Origin: an uncultured Lentibacter sp.
GTDB lineage: Bacteria; Pseudomonadota; Alphaproteobacteria; Rhodobacterales; Rhodobacteraceae
Reading direction: 5' to 3'
DNA: 64,000 nt
NCBI GenBank assembly: GCA_947497495.1
Contig: CANMGT010000008.1
Location: 51,432 to 115,431 of the forward strand
This document shows positions 1 through 8,403 of the stretch, piece by piece. Position numbers and translations under genes: made by a program. Within the stretch, counting starts at the first letter, position 1, and every line of letters begins with the position of its first letter. The notes beneath the pieces were generated by a model, which was not told where the DNA came from, searched no databases, and saw only the letters and a list, made by a program, of their open reading frames with translations.

Positions 1-1192
1 TCAAACTCCGGCGTGCCGGCGGCCACGCTCTCGAGCGCTGTGTCACCGCTCAAAAGCGCGCCACGCTTGACGAGATAGTCAGGCGCAAGCAGCCCTTCTG
101 TTGGCACCGGAACAAAGTCACTATCCGCGATGTAGCGGCCACGGTCCGCAAAGCCGAGGCGGCTTGCATCGCCGATCAGCCGCCACGCGTTTGCGTCTTG
201 CGCATCTGTCAGAACATGTTGCTCGAGCATTCCCAAAATCTGCCCGACAGTCAGCCCTCCTGACGAGGGCGGGCCCATCCCGCAGATGTCATGGCCGCGG
301 TAGGCGGCGCAAACGGGCGGACGCTCGCGCACCTCATAGAGTGCAAAGTCGATCTCGCTCAGCACGCCGGGGTTTGCAACGTCGTTGCGCACCTTCGCGA
401 CGATCTCCTTGGCGAGCTTGCCGTTGTAAAACGGCCCGACGCCCATGCCCGCCAAGTCACGCAGGCTTTGGCCGTAGTTGGGATTTTTCAGCAGTTCGCC
501 TGCCTTTACGGGTCGACCATCCGGTAAGAAATAAGCTCCTGCGACAGGGTCACGGGCAAGGCGTTCTGCGTCGCCTGCGACCATGTCTGCGAGGCGTGCG
601 GAGACGGTAAAGCCACTCTCGGCCAACGCGACGCCGCTGGAAAACAACCCCGCCCAATTGGCCTTGCCCCATCGCCTGTGCGCCTCCTGCATGAGCGCCG
701 GAGTGCCAGGAACGCCAACAGAGCGGCCCCCGACAACGGCGTCAAAGAACTTGAGCGGTTGGCCTGCCCCGTCTTGAAACAGAGTCGGACGTGCAGCCAG
801 CGGCGCGGTTTCGCGGCCATCAAGAGTGCTCAGACGGCCTGTTTTTGCGTCATACCAGACGAGAAATGCCCCACCCCCCAGCCCCGAGCTTTGCGGTTCA
901 ACCAAGCCAAGCACAGCCTGCACCGCCACCATGGCATCAGCCGCTGTGCCACCTTCGGACAGAACTTTGGCGCCAGCCTGCGCCGCATAAGGGTTGGCCA
1001 CCGAGAGCATCCAGCTTTGCGCGGTGACGGCCTCACCCGCAGCTTTGGCGAGCTGCGCGGCGGCGACGGCTTCATCAAGCGCAACGGCGCTGAGTTCTGT
1101 CGTGGTTTCCGGTGCGACAGCGTCTGAGGCCTCTTGCGCAAACAAAGGCGCGGCAAAAAAAATACCAGCCGCAATCAAGCTTGTGAGTTTCA
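1..1192 (-). CDS. ggt: Gamma-glutamyltransferase, N-terminal part (runs off the window)
   Basis: Gamma-glutamyltranspeptidase cleaves glutathione and other gamma-glutamyl compounds in the periplasm. The frame opens at 1192 with a signal peptide (MKLTSLIAAGIFFAAPLFAQ) and continues to the left edge, about 397 codons. Visible family features are the N-terminal glycine-rich block (QSSGLGGGAFLVWYD, near residue 105) and a CGMGPPSSGGLTVGQILGML block late in the large subunit. The family is normally about 550-600 aa and self-cleaves before a catalytic threonine; that site and the small subunit lie outside the window. The gene is convergent with nothing on its left here, and its upstream gap of 93 bp separates it from the dehydrogenase gene on the same strand. 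Identification is firm; activity cannot be judged without the catalytic Thr. Confidence 0.9.
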
Positions 1193-1285
1193 TGTTTGCA
1201 CCTTTCCTCATGGGCCTTTGCGCGATCTGCACACCGACACGTGCCAAACTCGTGAACTCTTTACTGCAACTCGGTTAAGTCTGCC

Positions 1286-2272
1286 CTAAAGCATCGACGG
1301 AACAACCTGATCAGGCGGGCGATGCCCGTCGTCAAATGTCTTGATGTTGATGATGACTTTTTCACCCATCTCCAAGCGGCCTTCAACCGTAGCACTGGCC
1401 ATATGCGGCGAAAGCACAACGTTGCCAAGGGCGCGCAAATCGTCGTTTACTTCGCCGCCATGTTCGAAGACATCAAGCGCTGCCCCCGCAATTTCACCGG
1501 CTTTGAGCATCCGTGTCAGGGCGTTCTCGTCGATCACCTCGCCACGGGATGTGTTGACCAGCACTGCCTCCGGCTTCATCAGCTTAAGACGCCGCGCGTT
1601 CATCAGGTGGAAGGTTGATGGCGTATGCGGGCAATTAACAGAGATAACGTCCATGCGCGCGACCATCTGATCAAGGCTTTCCCAGTACGTGGCCTCAAGC
1701 GCGCTTTCCGTTTCTTCGCGCAGCCTTTTGCGGTTGTGATAGTGGATCTGCATGCCAAAGGCCTGCGCGCGCCTTGCTACGGCTTGGCCGACACGGCCCA
1801 TACCCAGAATGCCCAGACGCTTGCCACCGATCCGCGCGCCAAGAAGCGCTGTCGGGTTGAACCCCGAAAAGCCACCCTCCTTGATCAGCGCCAGCCCTTC
1901 GGGAATGCGCCGTGTTACGGCCATCATAAGCGCCATTGTCATGTCGGCTGTATCATCAGCCGACACCCCGGGCGTGTTGGACACCAGAATGCCGCGCTGA
2001 CGAGCGCTGGACACGTCAATATGGTCAAACCCTGCGCCATAGTTGGCGATCAGCTTGAGCCGTTCTCCCGCGCGCGCCAGCAGGGTGGCGTCGATCTCGT
2101 CGGTGAGTGTGGGCACCAAAACGTCAGCGCCTGACATCGCCTCGGCAAGCTCGTCGCGGCTCATCGGCGTGTCATCTTCACGCAGTCGCACGTCAAAAAG
2201 CTCTTTCATCCGTGTTTCGACGTCTTCGGGGAGGCGTCGCGTCACGACAACACTTAGGCGTCCTGATGGCAT
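1286..2272 (-). CDS. D-2-hydroxyacid dehydrogenase (glyoxylate/hydroxypyruvate reductase type)
   Basis: A 328-aa NAD(P)-dependent D-2-hydroxyacid dehydrogenase, the usual length for the family. The Rossmann dinucleotide motif is LGILGMGRVGQAVARR (about residues 150-165). The three catalytic positions can be read: Arg in NTSRGEVIDE, Glu in ALDVFEHGG and His in LSPHMAS. Such enzymes reduce glyoxylate, hydroxypyruvate or related 2-oxoacids in the cytoplasm; the sequence alone does not fix the substrate, and formate dehydrogenase-like or phosphoglycerate dehydrogenase-like specificities cannot be excluded. It is probably transcribed alone: the next upstream gene is divergent. Confidence 0.88.
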   Translation of the reverse strand: MPSGRLSVVVTRRLPEDVETRMKELFDVRLREDDTPMSRDELAEAMSGADVLVPTLTDEIDATLLARAGERLKLIANYGAGFDHIDVSSARQRGILVSNTPGVSADDTADMTMALMMAVTRRIPEGLALIKEGGFSGFNPTALLGARIGGKRLGILGMGRVGQAVARRAQAFGMQIHYHNRKRLREETESALEATYWESLDQMVARMDVISVNCPHTPSTFHLMNARRLKLMKPEAVLVNTSRGEVIDENALTRMLKAGEIAGAALDVFEHGGEVNDDLRALGNVVLSPHMASATVEGRLEMGEKVIINIKTFDDGHRPPDQVVPSML

Positions 2273-2386
2273 TGGGATGCTTCCTTTGCTTTTCTTTTCT
2301 GCGTGTTGCTGTCAAATTGACTGATAGAACGCCAAGGCACAAGAACCTTGCGCAAAAAACCAGTTGTGGCATTGCGGGGCAGCCCC

Positions 2387-2896
2387 ATGAAGACACTTAT
2401 TGTTAGCTTTCTGATGGCGCTCGGCGTGCTGTCTGGCATGGCTTTTGCCGAAGACGCGCTTGTGCAGGAACGCGGCAGCGTCACCAACCTGCCGATCCCT
2501 CGTTTTGTTTCGATCAAGTCTGATGAATGCAATGTGCGGCGCGGCCCCTCGCTGTCTCACAAGATCGACTGGGTGTTTACGCGCAAAGGCATGCCTGTTG
2601 AAGTCACGGCGGAATATGGCCATTGGCGCCGCGTTCGCGACCGTGACGGCGCAGGTGGCTGGGTGCACTACTCGCTGCTATCAGGCTCTCGCAGCGTGAT
2701 CATCGAGGACGATCTGGTTTCGCTTCACATCCGGCCCGATCCACAAACACAAATCAGCGCGCGCCTCGAAATGGGTGTGATCGCCCGACTCGGCGCCTGC
2801 ACCGCAGATTGGTGCCGCCTCAACGCTGGCGGCTACAAGGGCTGGGCTCCCAAAACAGTGCTTTGGGGCGTGAAAGACGCAGAAATCCGCGAATAG
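2387..2896 (+). CDS. Exported protein with two SH3-like domains
   Basis: A 169-aa exported protein. The ATG at 2387 is preferred over an in-frame TTG 39 bp upstream because it places a clean signal peptide (MKTLIVSFLMALGVLSGMAFA) at the N terminus. Two bacterial SH3-like modules follow: one around residues 45-105 (CNVRRGPSLSHKIDWVF ... GGWVHYSLL) and one around 110-160 (LVSLHIRPDPQTQISARLE ... WAPKTVLWGV). Such SH3_3/SH3_4 (DUF1058-like) proteins are common in alphaproteobacteria and are thought to bind the cell wall or periplasmic ligands; no enzymatic motif is seen. The gene is divergent from the dehydrogenase and is followed by a weak terminator and tRNA-Gln. Confidence 0.8.
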   Translation: MKTLIVSFLMALGVLSGMAFAEDALVQERGSVTNLPIPRFVSIKSDECNVRRGPSLSHKIDWVFTRKGMPVEVTAEYGHWRRVRDRDGAGGWVHYSLLSGSRSVIIEDDLVSLHIRPDPQTQISARLEMGVIARLGACTADWCRLNAGGYKGWAPKTVLWGVKDAEIRE

Positions 2897-2902
2897 CGGG
2901 CC

Positions 2903-2930
2903 TTCACTTAAAAGAGTGAGAACTTTTTTT
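2903..2930 (+). terminator. Weak rho-independent terminator after the SH3 gene
   Basis: TCACT at 2904-2908 pairs with AGTGA at 2915-2919 (six pairs if a G-U is allowed), followed by a run of seven T. The stem is short, so efficiency is uncertain. Confidence 0.4.
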
Positions 2931-2980
2931 AGAAACTGGCTTGAAAGCACCGCCAAGGCCGCGTAATTAGCGCCCAGAGT

Positions 2981-3055
2981 TGGGATGTGGCCTAGCGGTA
3001 GGGCAACTGTTTTTGGTACAGTAGATCGTAGGTTCGAATCCTACCATCCCAGCCA
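2981..3055 (+). tRNA. tRNA-Gln (anticodon TTG)
   Basis: A 75-nt cloverleaf with encoded CCA. The acceptor TGGGATG (2981-2987) pairs with CATCCCA (3045-3051). The D-loop has AGCGGTAGGG, the anticodon loop TTTTGGT gives anticodon TTG, and the T-arm has GGTTCGAATCC. Discriminator base G is at 3052 and CCA at 3053-3055. The last 17 nt (from 3039) are shared with the island attachment repeats, so this gene is the integration site and was restored by the incoming element. Confidence 0.95.
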
Positions 3056-3239
3056 ATTCTCTTAGATAGCTTTTAGACAAAGCGCTCACAGCTTCCCGGC
3101 TGCTTGGGACCGCCAGTTATGCCCCAGTTTCCGCCCCAGTTGTCTGAGGAGGATAGAGGGGGTAGCGGGTGACCCCCTACAGCTCGCAGGAGGTCCATGC
3201 CACAGAGCTAGAGCAGTTGGTGGTCAACACCGTCAGCCC
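3039..3239 (+). repeat. Island attachment repeat copy A (attL, at tRNA-Gln)
   Basis: A 201-bp segment starting in the tRNA 3' end, repeated directly at 15276-15476 (one mismatch seen, at about 3106) and inverted within 5760-6204. It carries two GCCCCAGT octamers at 3121-3128 and 3133-3140, 12 bp apart, on the element side only. That is the arrangement expected of an attL: host tRNA on one side, integrase arm sites on the other. Confidence 0.85.
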
Positions 3240-3483
3240 AGTAGTCCCAATCGTCTCGCTTGTTATCGCCTGCAGTCCCTGGGACGAGGTGTGACGGGTT
3301 GCAGCACCGCTCGTTATGACAGCGATGTCGGATCACCGTCGCCTCACTCACCACCGCTCGTTGACGCACGCAGTAGATCAATCGTGCAGCCGCCACCTGC
3401 CGCCCTCGGAACCGCATCTTGGGCCGTCGTCTCGTCGGTCGAACCCAGCACCCATTCTCATCCTCGGTCGTTTGCGCTAGGAG
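3208..3483 (-). pseudogene. HNH endonuclease gene, 5'-truncated copy
   Basis: The C-terminal ~92 codons of an HNH nuclease whose intact copy is at 5661-6035. The catalytic region (IRHRCHNERCCNPSHLVPGT) is preserved, but the first ~33 residues of the intact protein are replaced. Homology ends at 3483, and an in-frame ATG farther upstream (3534) lies inside the HEPN-like gene on the other strand and has no good ribosome-binding site. Three residues near the C terminus differ from the intact copy (N to D, Y to H, R to Q in the last nine). I read it as a decaying duplicate; expression from an internal start is possible but unsupported. Confidence 0.65.
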
Positions 3484-3506
3484 CGGTGGTGAGATGGAGG
3501 CCTCAG

Positions 3507-4016
3507 ATGACCACGAAAGAAGATTTAGTAGCATGTGAAAAGTGGCTCAGGGACCGAAGGCCTGACCTTGCGGGTCTGAACGGGGATACTAAAGCGGCTA
3601 TCCTTCAATTCGTATTGGTTTGGAGTCTGTTCGACTTCAATCGCCTTGGCGCTAGTGGGCGTTTGGCAGATGTGAACGGCTTCATCGAAAATCATATCCC
3701 TGACAATGATGACATCCAGCAACACTTCATGCCGCTCTTTGAGTACTTTCAGCGCCGCTACCTAAACGACAAGACACCTAACCATCGGCTGGCCGCGCTT
3801 TGTGGGAACGACTATCAAACCCATGCTCGATTGCGGGAGCACTTGGTCCAACTGGACCCCTCGCCGAAAGAGCTGATTGGATCGCTCTTGCTTATTTCCT
3901 ATCGCTTACGTTGCAACCTCATTCATGGCCAAAAATGGAGCGGTGGGCTAAACGATCAGCTAGAAAACTTCATAAATGCTACCAAGGCGATGATGCACAT
4001 CATGGATGACTTTTGA
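3507..4016 (+). CDS. HEPN-like protein of unknown function
   Basis: A 169-aa soluble protein starting at ATG 3507, with GGAGG at 3496-3500 as ribosome-binding site. Near residue 140 it has YRLRCNLIHGQKW, which fits the R-x4-H signature of HEPN domains, within a helix-rich C-terminal half (LIGSLLLISYRLRCNLIHG). HEPN proteins are often RNases in toxin-antitoxin, abortive-infection and other defence systems. That role is inferred from the motif only, since no antitoxin partner (MNT or similar) is visible next to it. It lies between the two inverted-repeat arms, 250 bp upstream of the helicase gene. Confidence is good that it is a gene, moderate for the fold. Confidence 0.65.
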   Translation: MTTKEDLVACEKWLRDRRPDLAGLNGDTKAAILQFVLVWSLFDFNRLGASGRLADVNGFIENHIPDNDDIQQHFMPLFEYFQRRYLNDKTPNHRLAALCGNDYQTHARLREHLVQLDPSPKELIGSLLLISYRLRCNLIHGQKWSGGLNDQLENFINATKAMMHIMDDF

Positions 4017-4266
4017 CCGCGTTTTCGCTGCCGTTTGACGCTAAATCCAGCCCAAAAGCCACGAAACCCGATAAAGTTCATATTGTTACTTAAAATCAGT
4101 GCCTTAAGGGGTTTTTGAACCAGTGAATCCTTCCAGGGCACGCTAAAGAAGGACACTACGCGATTATGCACCTGGCGTTTACCCTCTAAAGCAGCCCAAT
4201 CATCTGCATCCTTCAAAGGGGATAAACGCAGCATCTGGTGTCATAAATGATGGGAGATAACCATCA

Positions 4267-5664
4267 ATGACAAACAACACAAAATCTGCACCTGGAACCG
4301 ACCAATCGACCCACATTGCAAAACTAGCCGAGGTCTTCGCGCAGCAATTCCTACGCAAGGATAACAAGTTTTTCGATGTTGATCACTTAGGAACGCCTCT
4401 CTCAAGAAATGACGTCGAGATGATGATCCTGAACAGGATTGCTGAAGAATTTCCTGAAGTCCCAGTGAGCAACGAGCTTCTCACTGGATTGTTTGAGACC
4501 CTGATCACCAAACGCCACACGGATCGCGCCCGCTCAATACAGGTCTGGAATGGAGACGCTGTTTGCTTGCCTGGGGATAGCAACCGCCTGATCATGCAAC
4601 GAGGCGCTGTTGCTGCCAATGTCTGGGCTGAGCCTGGCTATCGACAACTGAAAGTGAACTCGGAGGACCACGATGTGTTCGCGGAGTTCCTAGCCGCCTT
4701 TTTTACGACGGAAGCGGAGCGAGAACTGTTCATGAACTGGTTAGCCTGGTGCTTGCAAAACGAAGCATCAAAGCCTGCTTGGGCTCCCTTCTTTTACTCC
4801 CGTAGCAAGGGCACCGGCAAAAGCACAGTCTGCCGTATCATGTCCGAGGTCTTTGGCGTTGAGAACACAGCTGTTCAGAATAACCTCGATAAGTTGACTC
4901 AGCAGTTCAATGCAACGGTGCTTCGAAGCAAGCTCGTGATCTCAGAGGAGACGCACTTGCAGCAGGGCTCGTCAAAGGGCAATGCGATAAAGACTTACAT
5001 CACCGATCCATACGTCTTGGTGGAGCAGAAAGGTAAGGAAGCTGTGCGAGCACGCAACTACACTTGCTTCGCATTCACCTCAAACTTCCTGCCCGACTGG
5101 ATGGAGGAAGGGGAGCGTCGCTATGCGGTGTTTGACGTTGACCACGAAGGTCGGTCCGGTGGCGCGCAGGCTGAAGAGTTCTCAGCACTTGTTGGTCAGG
5201 TTCATGCCGCGCTTGATCAGCCCGAGGCGGTCGCCCGACTGTATAACGCCCTGATGCACCGCAAGCTGCCTGAATCCTTTAACGCCAAGAGCCTGAACAT
5301 CGCAGATATCTCTACGCCGATCATGCAGCGTCTCAAGCAAACCAGTCGCCAAACGATTCTGGATCAGCTCGAAGAGTATCTGAATGAAAGTAAGTTCGTC
5401 GTTGTTCCTCAGAGCGACCTCGTGCAGCACATCGGCCAAGAGCTGCATGCCAATGCAAATCAAACTCGCCACCTCATGAACGACCTAGGCTGGCAGAAGG
5501 TCAACGTTAAGTGGGGAAGCAAAGACTATGCAAGATCGCTCTGGGTGCGCCCAGGGTACACCGTGGTTAGCGGTAAGATCTATGGGGCTGGCGTAGATGG
5601 AGACCGCATCGCGGATCATCTCTTAGCCAAAAACCCATATGGAGAAGTCGAGATAATTGAATGA
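4267..5664 (+). CDS. D5/primase-type superfamily 3 helicase of the mobile element
   Basis: A 465-aa protein resembling the phage and plasmid D5-like primase-helicases (DUF5906 group). Walker A is SRSKGTGKSTV (about residues 179-189), Walker B is LVISEE (about 222-227), and a conserved arginine region EGERRYAVFDVD follows (about 281-292). The family unwinds DNA at an element's replication origin. No primase catalytic motif is seen in the N-terminal 140 residues, so it is probably helicase only. GGGAGA precedes ATG 4267. The stop codon overlaps the HNH start (ATGA, 5661-5664), so the two are translationally coupled. It suggests that the element replicates after excision. Confidence 0.82.
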   Translation: MTNNTKSAPGTDQSTHIAKLAEVFAQQFLRKDNKFFDVDHLGTPLSRNDVEMMILNRIAEEFPEVPVSNELLTGLFETLITKRHTDRARSIQVWNGDAVCLPGDSNRLIMQRGAVAANVWAEPGYRQLKVNSEDHDVFAEFLAAFFTTEAERELFMNWLAWCLQNEASKPAWAPFFYSRSKGTGKSTVCRIMSEVFGVENTAVQNNLDKLTQQFNATVLRSKLVISEETHLQQGSSKGNAIKTYITDPYVLVEQKGKEAVRARNYTCFAFTSNFLPDWMEEGERRYAVFDVDHEGRSGGAQAEEFSALVGQVHAALDQPEAVARLYNALMHRKLPESFNAKSLNIADISTPIMQRLKQTSRQTILDQLEEYLNESKFVVVPQSDLVQHIGQELHANANQTRHLMNDLGWQKVNVKWGSKDYARSLWVRPGYTVVSGKIYGAGVDGDRIADHLLAKNPYGEVEIIE

Positions 5665-6035
5665 ATGAACTAGTATTTACGTTTCGAGATGACTGCGAGA
5701 TTTGGTTGCAGGACATAATGGAAAATCACTACGAGGAGGCTCTTTCGAGGGTCTCTTCTCTCTTAGCGCAAACGACCGAGGATGAGAATGGGTGCTGGGT
5801 TCGACCGACGAGACGACGGCCCAAGATGCGGTTCCGAGGGCGGCAGGTGGCGGCTGCACGATTGATCTACTGCGTGCGTCAACGAGCGGTGGTGAGTGAG
5901 GCGACGGTGATCCGACATCGCTGTCATAACGAGCGGTGCTGCAACCCGTCACACCTCGTCCCAGGGACTGCAGGCGATAACAAGCGAGACGATTGGGACT
6001 ACTGGGCTAACGGTGTCGACTACCGACTGCTCTAG
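5661..6035 (+). CDS. HNH endonuclease, intact copy
   Basis: A 124-aa HNH-family nuclease. The signature runs VIRHRCHNERCCNPSHLVPG, then TAGDNKRD (about residues 85-113), the pattern seen in small phage and homing HNH nucleases where His and Asn residues coordinate the metal. It overlaps the helicase stop codon by 4 bp. Everything from residue ~34 to the C terminus lies in the inverted repeat and is duplicated at 3208-3483. Its position next to the attachment site suggests a role in element mobility or DNA processing; defence is an alternative. Confidence 0.75.
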   Translation: MNELVFTFRDDCEIWLQDIMENHYEEALSRVSSLLAQTTEDENGCWVRPTRRRPKMRFRGRQVAAARLIYCVRQRAVVSEATVIRHRCHNERCCNPSHLVPGTAGDNKRDDWDYWANGVDYRLL

Positions 6036-6204
6036 CTATGTGGCATGGACCTCCTGCGAGCTGTAGGGGGTCACCCGCTACCCCCTCTATCCTCCTCAGA
6101 CAACTGGGGCAGAAACTGGGGCATAACTGGCGGTCTCAAGCAGCCGGGAAGCTGTGAGCGCTTTGTCTAAAAGCTATCTAAGAGAATTGGCTGGGATGGT
6201 AGGA
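5760..6204 (-). repeat. 445-bp inverted repeat, right arm, containing attachment repeat copy B (attP-like)
   Basis: Reverse complement of 3039-3483. It includes most of the HNH gene and the attachment core, with the tRNA-end sequence at 6184-6204 on the minus strand. ACTGGGGC octamers (reverse of GCCCCAGT) lie on both sides of the core: 6103-6110 and 6115-6122, then 6254-6261 and 6266-6273, each pair 12 bp apart. Arms on both sides are expected of attP or of the junction of two tandem elements, not of attL or attR. Confidence 0.8.
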
Positions 6205-6321
6205 ATCCTTGCCGACCGATGGCAACGCTAGGTTATTCTGACTGTCGGGTCGAACTGGGGCGGTTACTGGGGCACTTCGACTAGAAGTGGCTGGGGCGGA
6301 ACCAACCGACCGCTGGGAGGG

Positions 6322-6433
6322 AGTGTGAACGACGGAGCGGTCCGGAGTGTGAGCGTCGGGGCGATTGAGGACGAGGGACGAGGAGTGAGTTGGTGGGGGT
6401 AACGCAGGGAATGTGAGCGACGGGGCGATTGAG
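6322..6433 (+). repeat. Iteron-like direct repeats
   Basis: Three imperfect copies of GTGTGAGCGACGGGGCG, two of them extended by ATTGAG, at about 6323-6340, 6347-6369 and 6411-6433. They sit in a 406-bp gene-free stretch (6205-6610) between the attP-like site and the next gene. Directly repeated motifs near a helicase gene could be a replication origin, a transfer origin or further integrase/excisionase sites; the sequence does not decide. Confidence 0.45.
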
Positions 6434-6610
6434 CCTGAGTTTCGGTAGGGGTAGGATCGTATCACAAGGCCCCGACCTCCTCTTACTTCTACCATTTAAG
6501 TTACCTGGTGGCTCCACGTGATCCAGCCTGCTAATCATGTAAGCAAACCACAATTCCACCGGGCAAGTGGGGCAATTGTTAACAGAAGTTGACGCGAAGG
6601 AGGAAATCAA

Positions 6611-7114
6611 TTGCAAACCTTTGTACTGCCCCCTGAAATTGCAGAGCTTGTGATAGCACGTAACAAAGTGCGCGACCATTACCAGGCGATGTTAGAAGCC
6701 AAGGGCGGCACGGCCAAATTGCATTTCACGTTAGACGGCAATCTCGTTGGAGACGTCGGCGAGGCGCTGGCCGCAGAGTTCTTTGGCATCCGGCTTGTGG
6801 ACACGAAGTCTACGGAGGGGATTGATGGATACGGTCCGGACGGGCGAACCGTGCAGGTCAAAGCAACCGGAACAGGCCGCGGTCCTGCTTTCCGGCAGAC
6901 ACAGACACGTGCCGATCATCTTCTTTTTTTCGATCTGAACCTGGAGGCCCAAACCGGCACCGTAGTGTTCAACGGGCCAGAGCATCTCGCTCTCGGGAAA
7001 TTGCCCGATAATTTTGATGGCCAACGCTCACTCACCCCAGGACAAATCCGCGCTGCTAACCGCGACGTGTTGGATAGAGACCGACTGGCTATGCACCCGA
7101 CCCCGACTTCATGA
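6611..7114 (+). CDS. Putative PD-(D/E)XK nuclease-like protein
   Basis: A 167-aa protein with TTG start at 6611, supported by AAGGAGGA immediately upstream. It has a restriction-endonuclease-like core: GDVGEALAAEFFGIRLVD (about residues 43-60) supplies a conserved acidic helix, followed by GIDGYGPDGRTVQVKATG (about 68-85), the D...(E/Q)xK pattern of the PD-(D/E)XK fold. I recall similar short proteins (DUF6998-like) in mobile elements and defence islands, but the assignment is from motif reading only. There is no partner methylase nearby. It is the first gene rightward of the iteron-like repeats. Confidence 0.55.
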   Translation: MQTFVLPPEIAELVIARNKVRDHYQAMLEAKGGTAKLHFTLDGNLVGDVGEALAAEFFGIRLVDTKSTEGIDGYGPDGRTVQVKATGTGRGPAFRQTQTRADHLLFFDLNLEAQTGTVVFNGPEHLALGKLPDNFDGQRSLTPGQIRAANRDVLDRDRLAMHPTPTS

Positions 7115-7443
7115 ACGTGTCTCTTGATGACCTACCCTACCCGAACGAAGTAGTTTGATCAGGCAACGACAAAGAACACTAAAGATTTATGCAAGCGGTC
7201 ATTCGACAACCGATTGGGAAAGACTGCTTCGTCCCGCATAGCAGCCACTCGAGTGGTCCAACCGTTCGCAACAGCAGCGAATGGCGGCTTGGAGCCCATA
7301 CCTACCTAATGCTGCAGTTGAAATGAATTTCGGCTTTTACCTTTTCAACGCAGCCAACCACAAAACCCTTGCGACTGTATTTCTTCAATGTAGTCTTGCA
7401 TCCGGCAATTTAGACAAAAGCAAAACGGGACGGGCCAAACACA
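7115..7443. other. 329-bp stretch without a recognisable gene
   Basis: An 82-codon frame runs through 7281-7529, but it lacks a ribosome-binding site and has no recognisable features. Nothing else was identified. Confidence 0.5.
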
Positions 7444-8118
7444 TTGGGTTTCAACATTTCCTATCTGGCGACGCGATTGTCTGCGGCCGAACTTGCCTCG
7501 AATTACCGATTGAAACTTGGCCCTCTTGACCCAGAGTTGCCCAGCGTTGCGAAGCCTTTTATCGCGGAGCTTTCAAATGGATGGACGATTTGGTGGAGCG
7601 AAGAGCCGGACAGCTTTCAGCTTAACAAAATCAATCCGCATTTAGCCTGCAAGCAAGGGCAACACTGTTACGTCGTGTCGGTCGCTGAATTTTGCATGCA
7701 CTCGAACGTCACCAAATACACACCGATTTCTAAACGTTGGAGCGTCTCGCATCGCGGTGACGGGCCAGACCCCGAACACCTCAAGATCACAGGCAAACCG
7801 CCAAAGATATTTGCCAAAATACGTGACGAAGCCTTTGAACGGCAACGAAACCAGATTTTCGATGCAGTAAAAGTAGATGCTGTTCCCGATGAGCTTAAGG
7901 CCATTGCAGAGCGCACTGGTGGCTCGGTCAAACCCTTGGGGAGCGGACCGGTGGACCATGTCTTCGACATCCCCATGCTGCTAGGCAGACATTTCTTTGA
8001 TTTCATCTATGGTCAGGGGCCAGAGAAAGGCACAATTCTGCGGTGCTTTGAGGTTTTGGATAATACGTCAGCCGATCCGAGCAAGCTTAGTTTTTGGCGG
8101 CGCATTTTCGGACGTTGA
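7444..8118 (+). CDS. Hypothetical protein of the island
   Basis: A 224-aa soluble protein read from TTG 7444; other starts are possible, since no strong ribosome-binding site is visible. No motif is recognised. The composition is ordinary for a folded cytoplasmic protein, with no signal peptide or membrane segment, and ends in SFWRRIFGR. Its last 51 bp overlap the convergent small gene 8068-8403. Confidence 0.5.
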   Translation: MGFNISYLATRLSAAELASNYRLKLGPLDPELPSVAKPFIAELSNGWTIWWSEEPDSFQLNKINPHLACKQGQHCYVVSVAEFCMHSNVTKYTPISKRWSVSHRGDGPDPEHLKITGKPPKIFAKIRDEAFERQRNQIFDAVKVDAVPDELKAIAERTGGSVKPLGSGPVDHVFDIPMLLGRHFFDFIYGQGPEKGTILRCFEVLDNTSADPSKLSFWRRIFGR

Positions 8119-8403
8119 GGTGCAGCCGCAGCGAATGTCGGAAATGTCCCGCAAAGCAGTCATCCACACCATCAAGAAAAAACAAAGCTCAACACCCCCG
8201 GCCAGCACGAAGCCAGCCGAGGGTAGAGGTCTGCTAACAGTCCGGTTAACCACATAGTCAGCCAACCACTGCCAGTAGGCTTCAGCGTTCTTGAAGCCCT
8301 GAGCTTGAGCCGCGAGGTCTTCAGCCGCCCTACGAGAGCAACCACCATCGTGTTCGGCTATAGCAGCCCGTTCCTCGAACCTATCGATGTCAGGGATGCT
8401 CAT
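8068..8403 (-). CDS. Small protein coupled to the integrase
   Basis: A 111-aa frame whose ATG at 8403 overlaps the integrase stop (ATGA), a strong sign of coupled translation. The N-terminal ~55 residues (helical, Ala- and Glu-rich) look like a typical small phage-type protein. The C-terminal part contains a hydrophobic stretch (LAGGVELCFFLMVWMTAL) that could be a membrane segment. No family recognised. The overlap with the convergent 7444-8118 gene suggests that one of the two may be shorter than given. Confidence 0.5.
   Translation of the reverse strand: MSIPDIDRFEERAAIAEHDGGCSRRAAEDLAAQAQGFKNAEAYWQWLADYVVNRTVSRPLPSAGFVLAGGVELCFFLMVWMTALRDISDIRCGCTSTSENAPPKTKLARIG

Larger units (their letters stand above)
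3039..3483 (+). repeat. 445-bp inverted repeat, left arm
   Basis: This segment, from the tRNA 3' end through most of an HNH gene, recurs in reverse orientation at 5760-6204 with very few differences. Homology stops at 3483, just before the HEPN-like gene. The 13 bp spanning the end of homology here (GAGCGGTGGTGAG, 3481-3493) also occur at 5884-5896 inside the intact HNH gene, a possible microhomology at the rearrangement joint. Confidence 0.85.

Noticed and set aside
830..1174. Minus-strand frame of 114 codons
   Set aside because: It is a shadow in another frame of the gamma-glutamyltransferase gene, whose correct frame starts at 1192 and is recognised from its motifs.
3208..3534. 108-residue HNH-type frame with ATG at 3534
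   Set aside because: Its start lies in the HEPN-like gene on the other strand and has no ribosome-binding site; the region is reported as a truncated duplicate instead.
6178..6495. Minus-strand frames over the iteron-like region (6178-6495 and 6281-6679)
   Set aside because: They are Ser/Pro/Arg-rich shadows created by the repeats, with no ribosome-binding site and no family resemblance.
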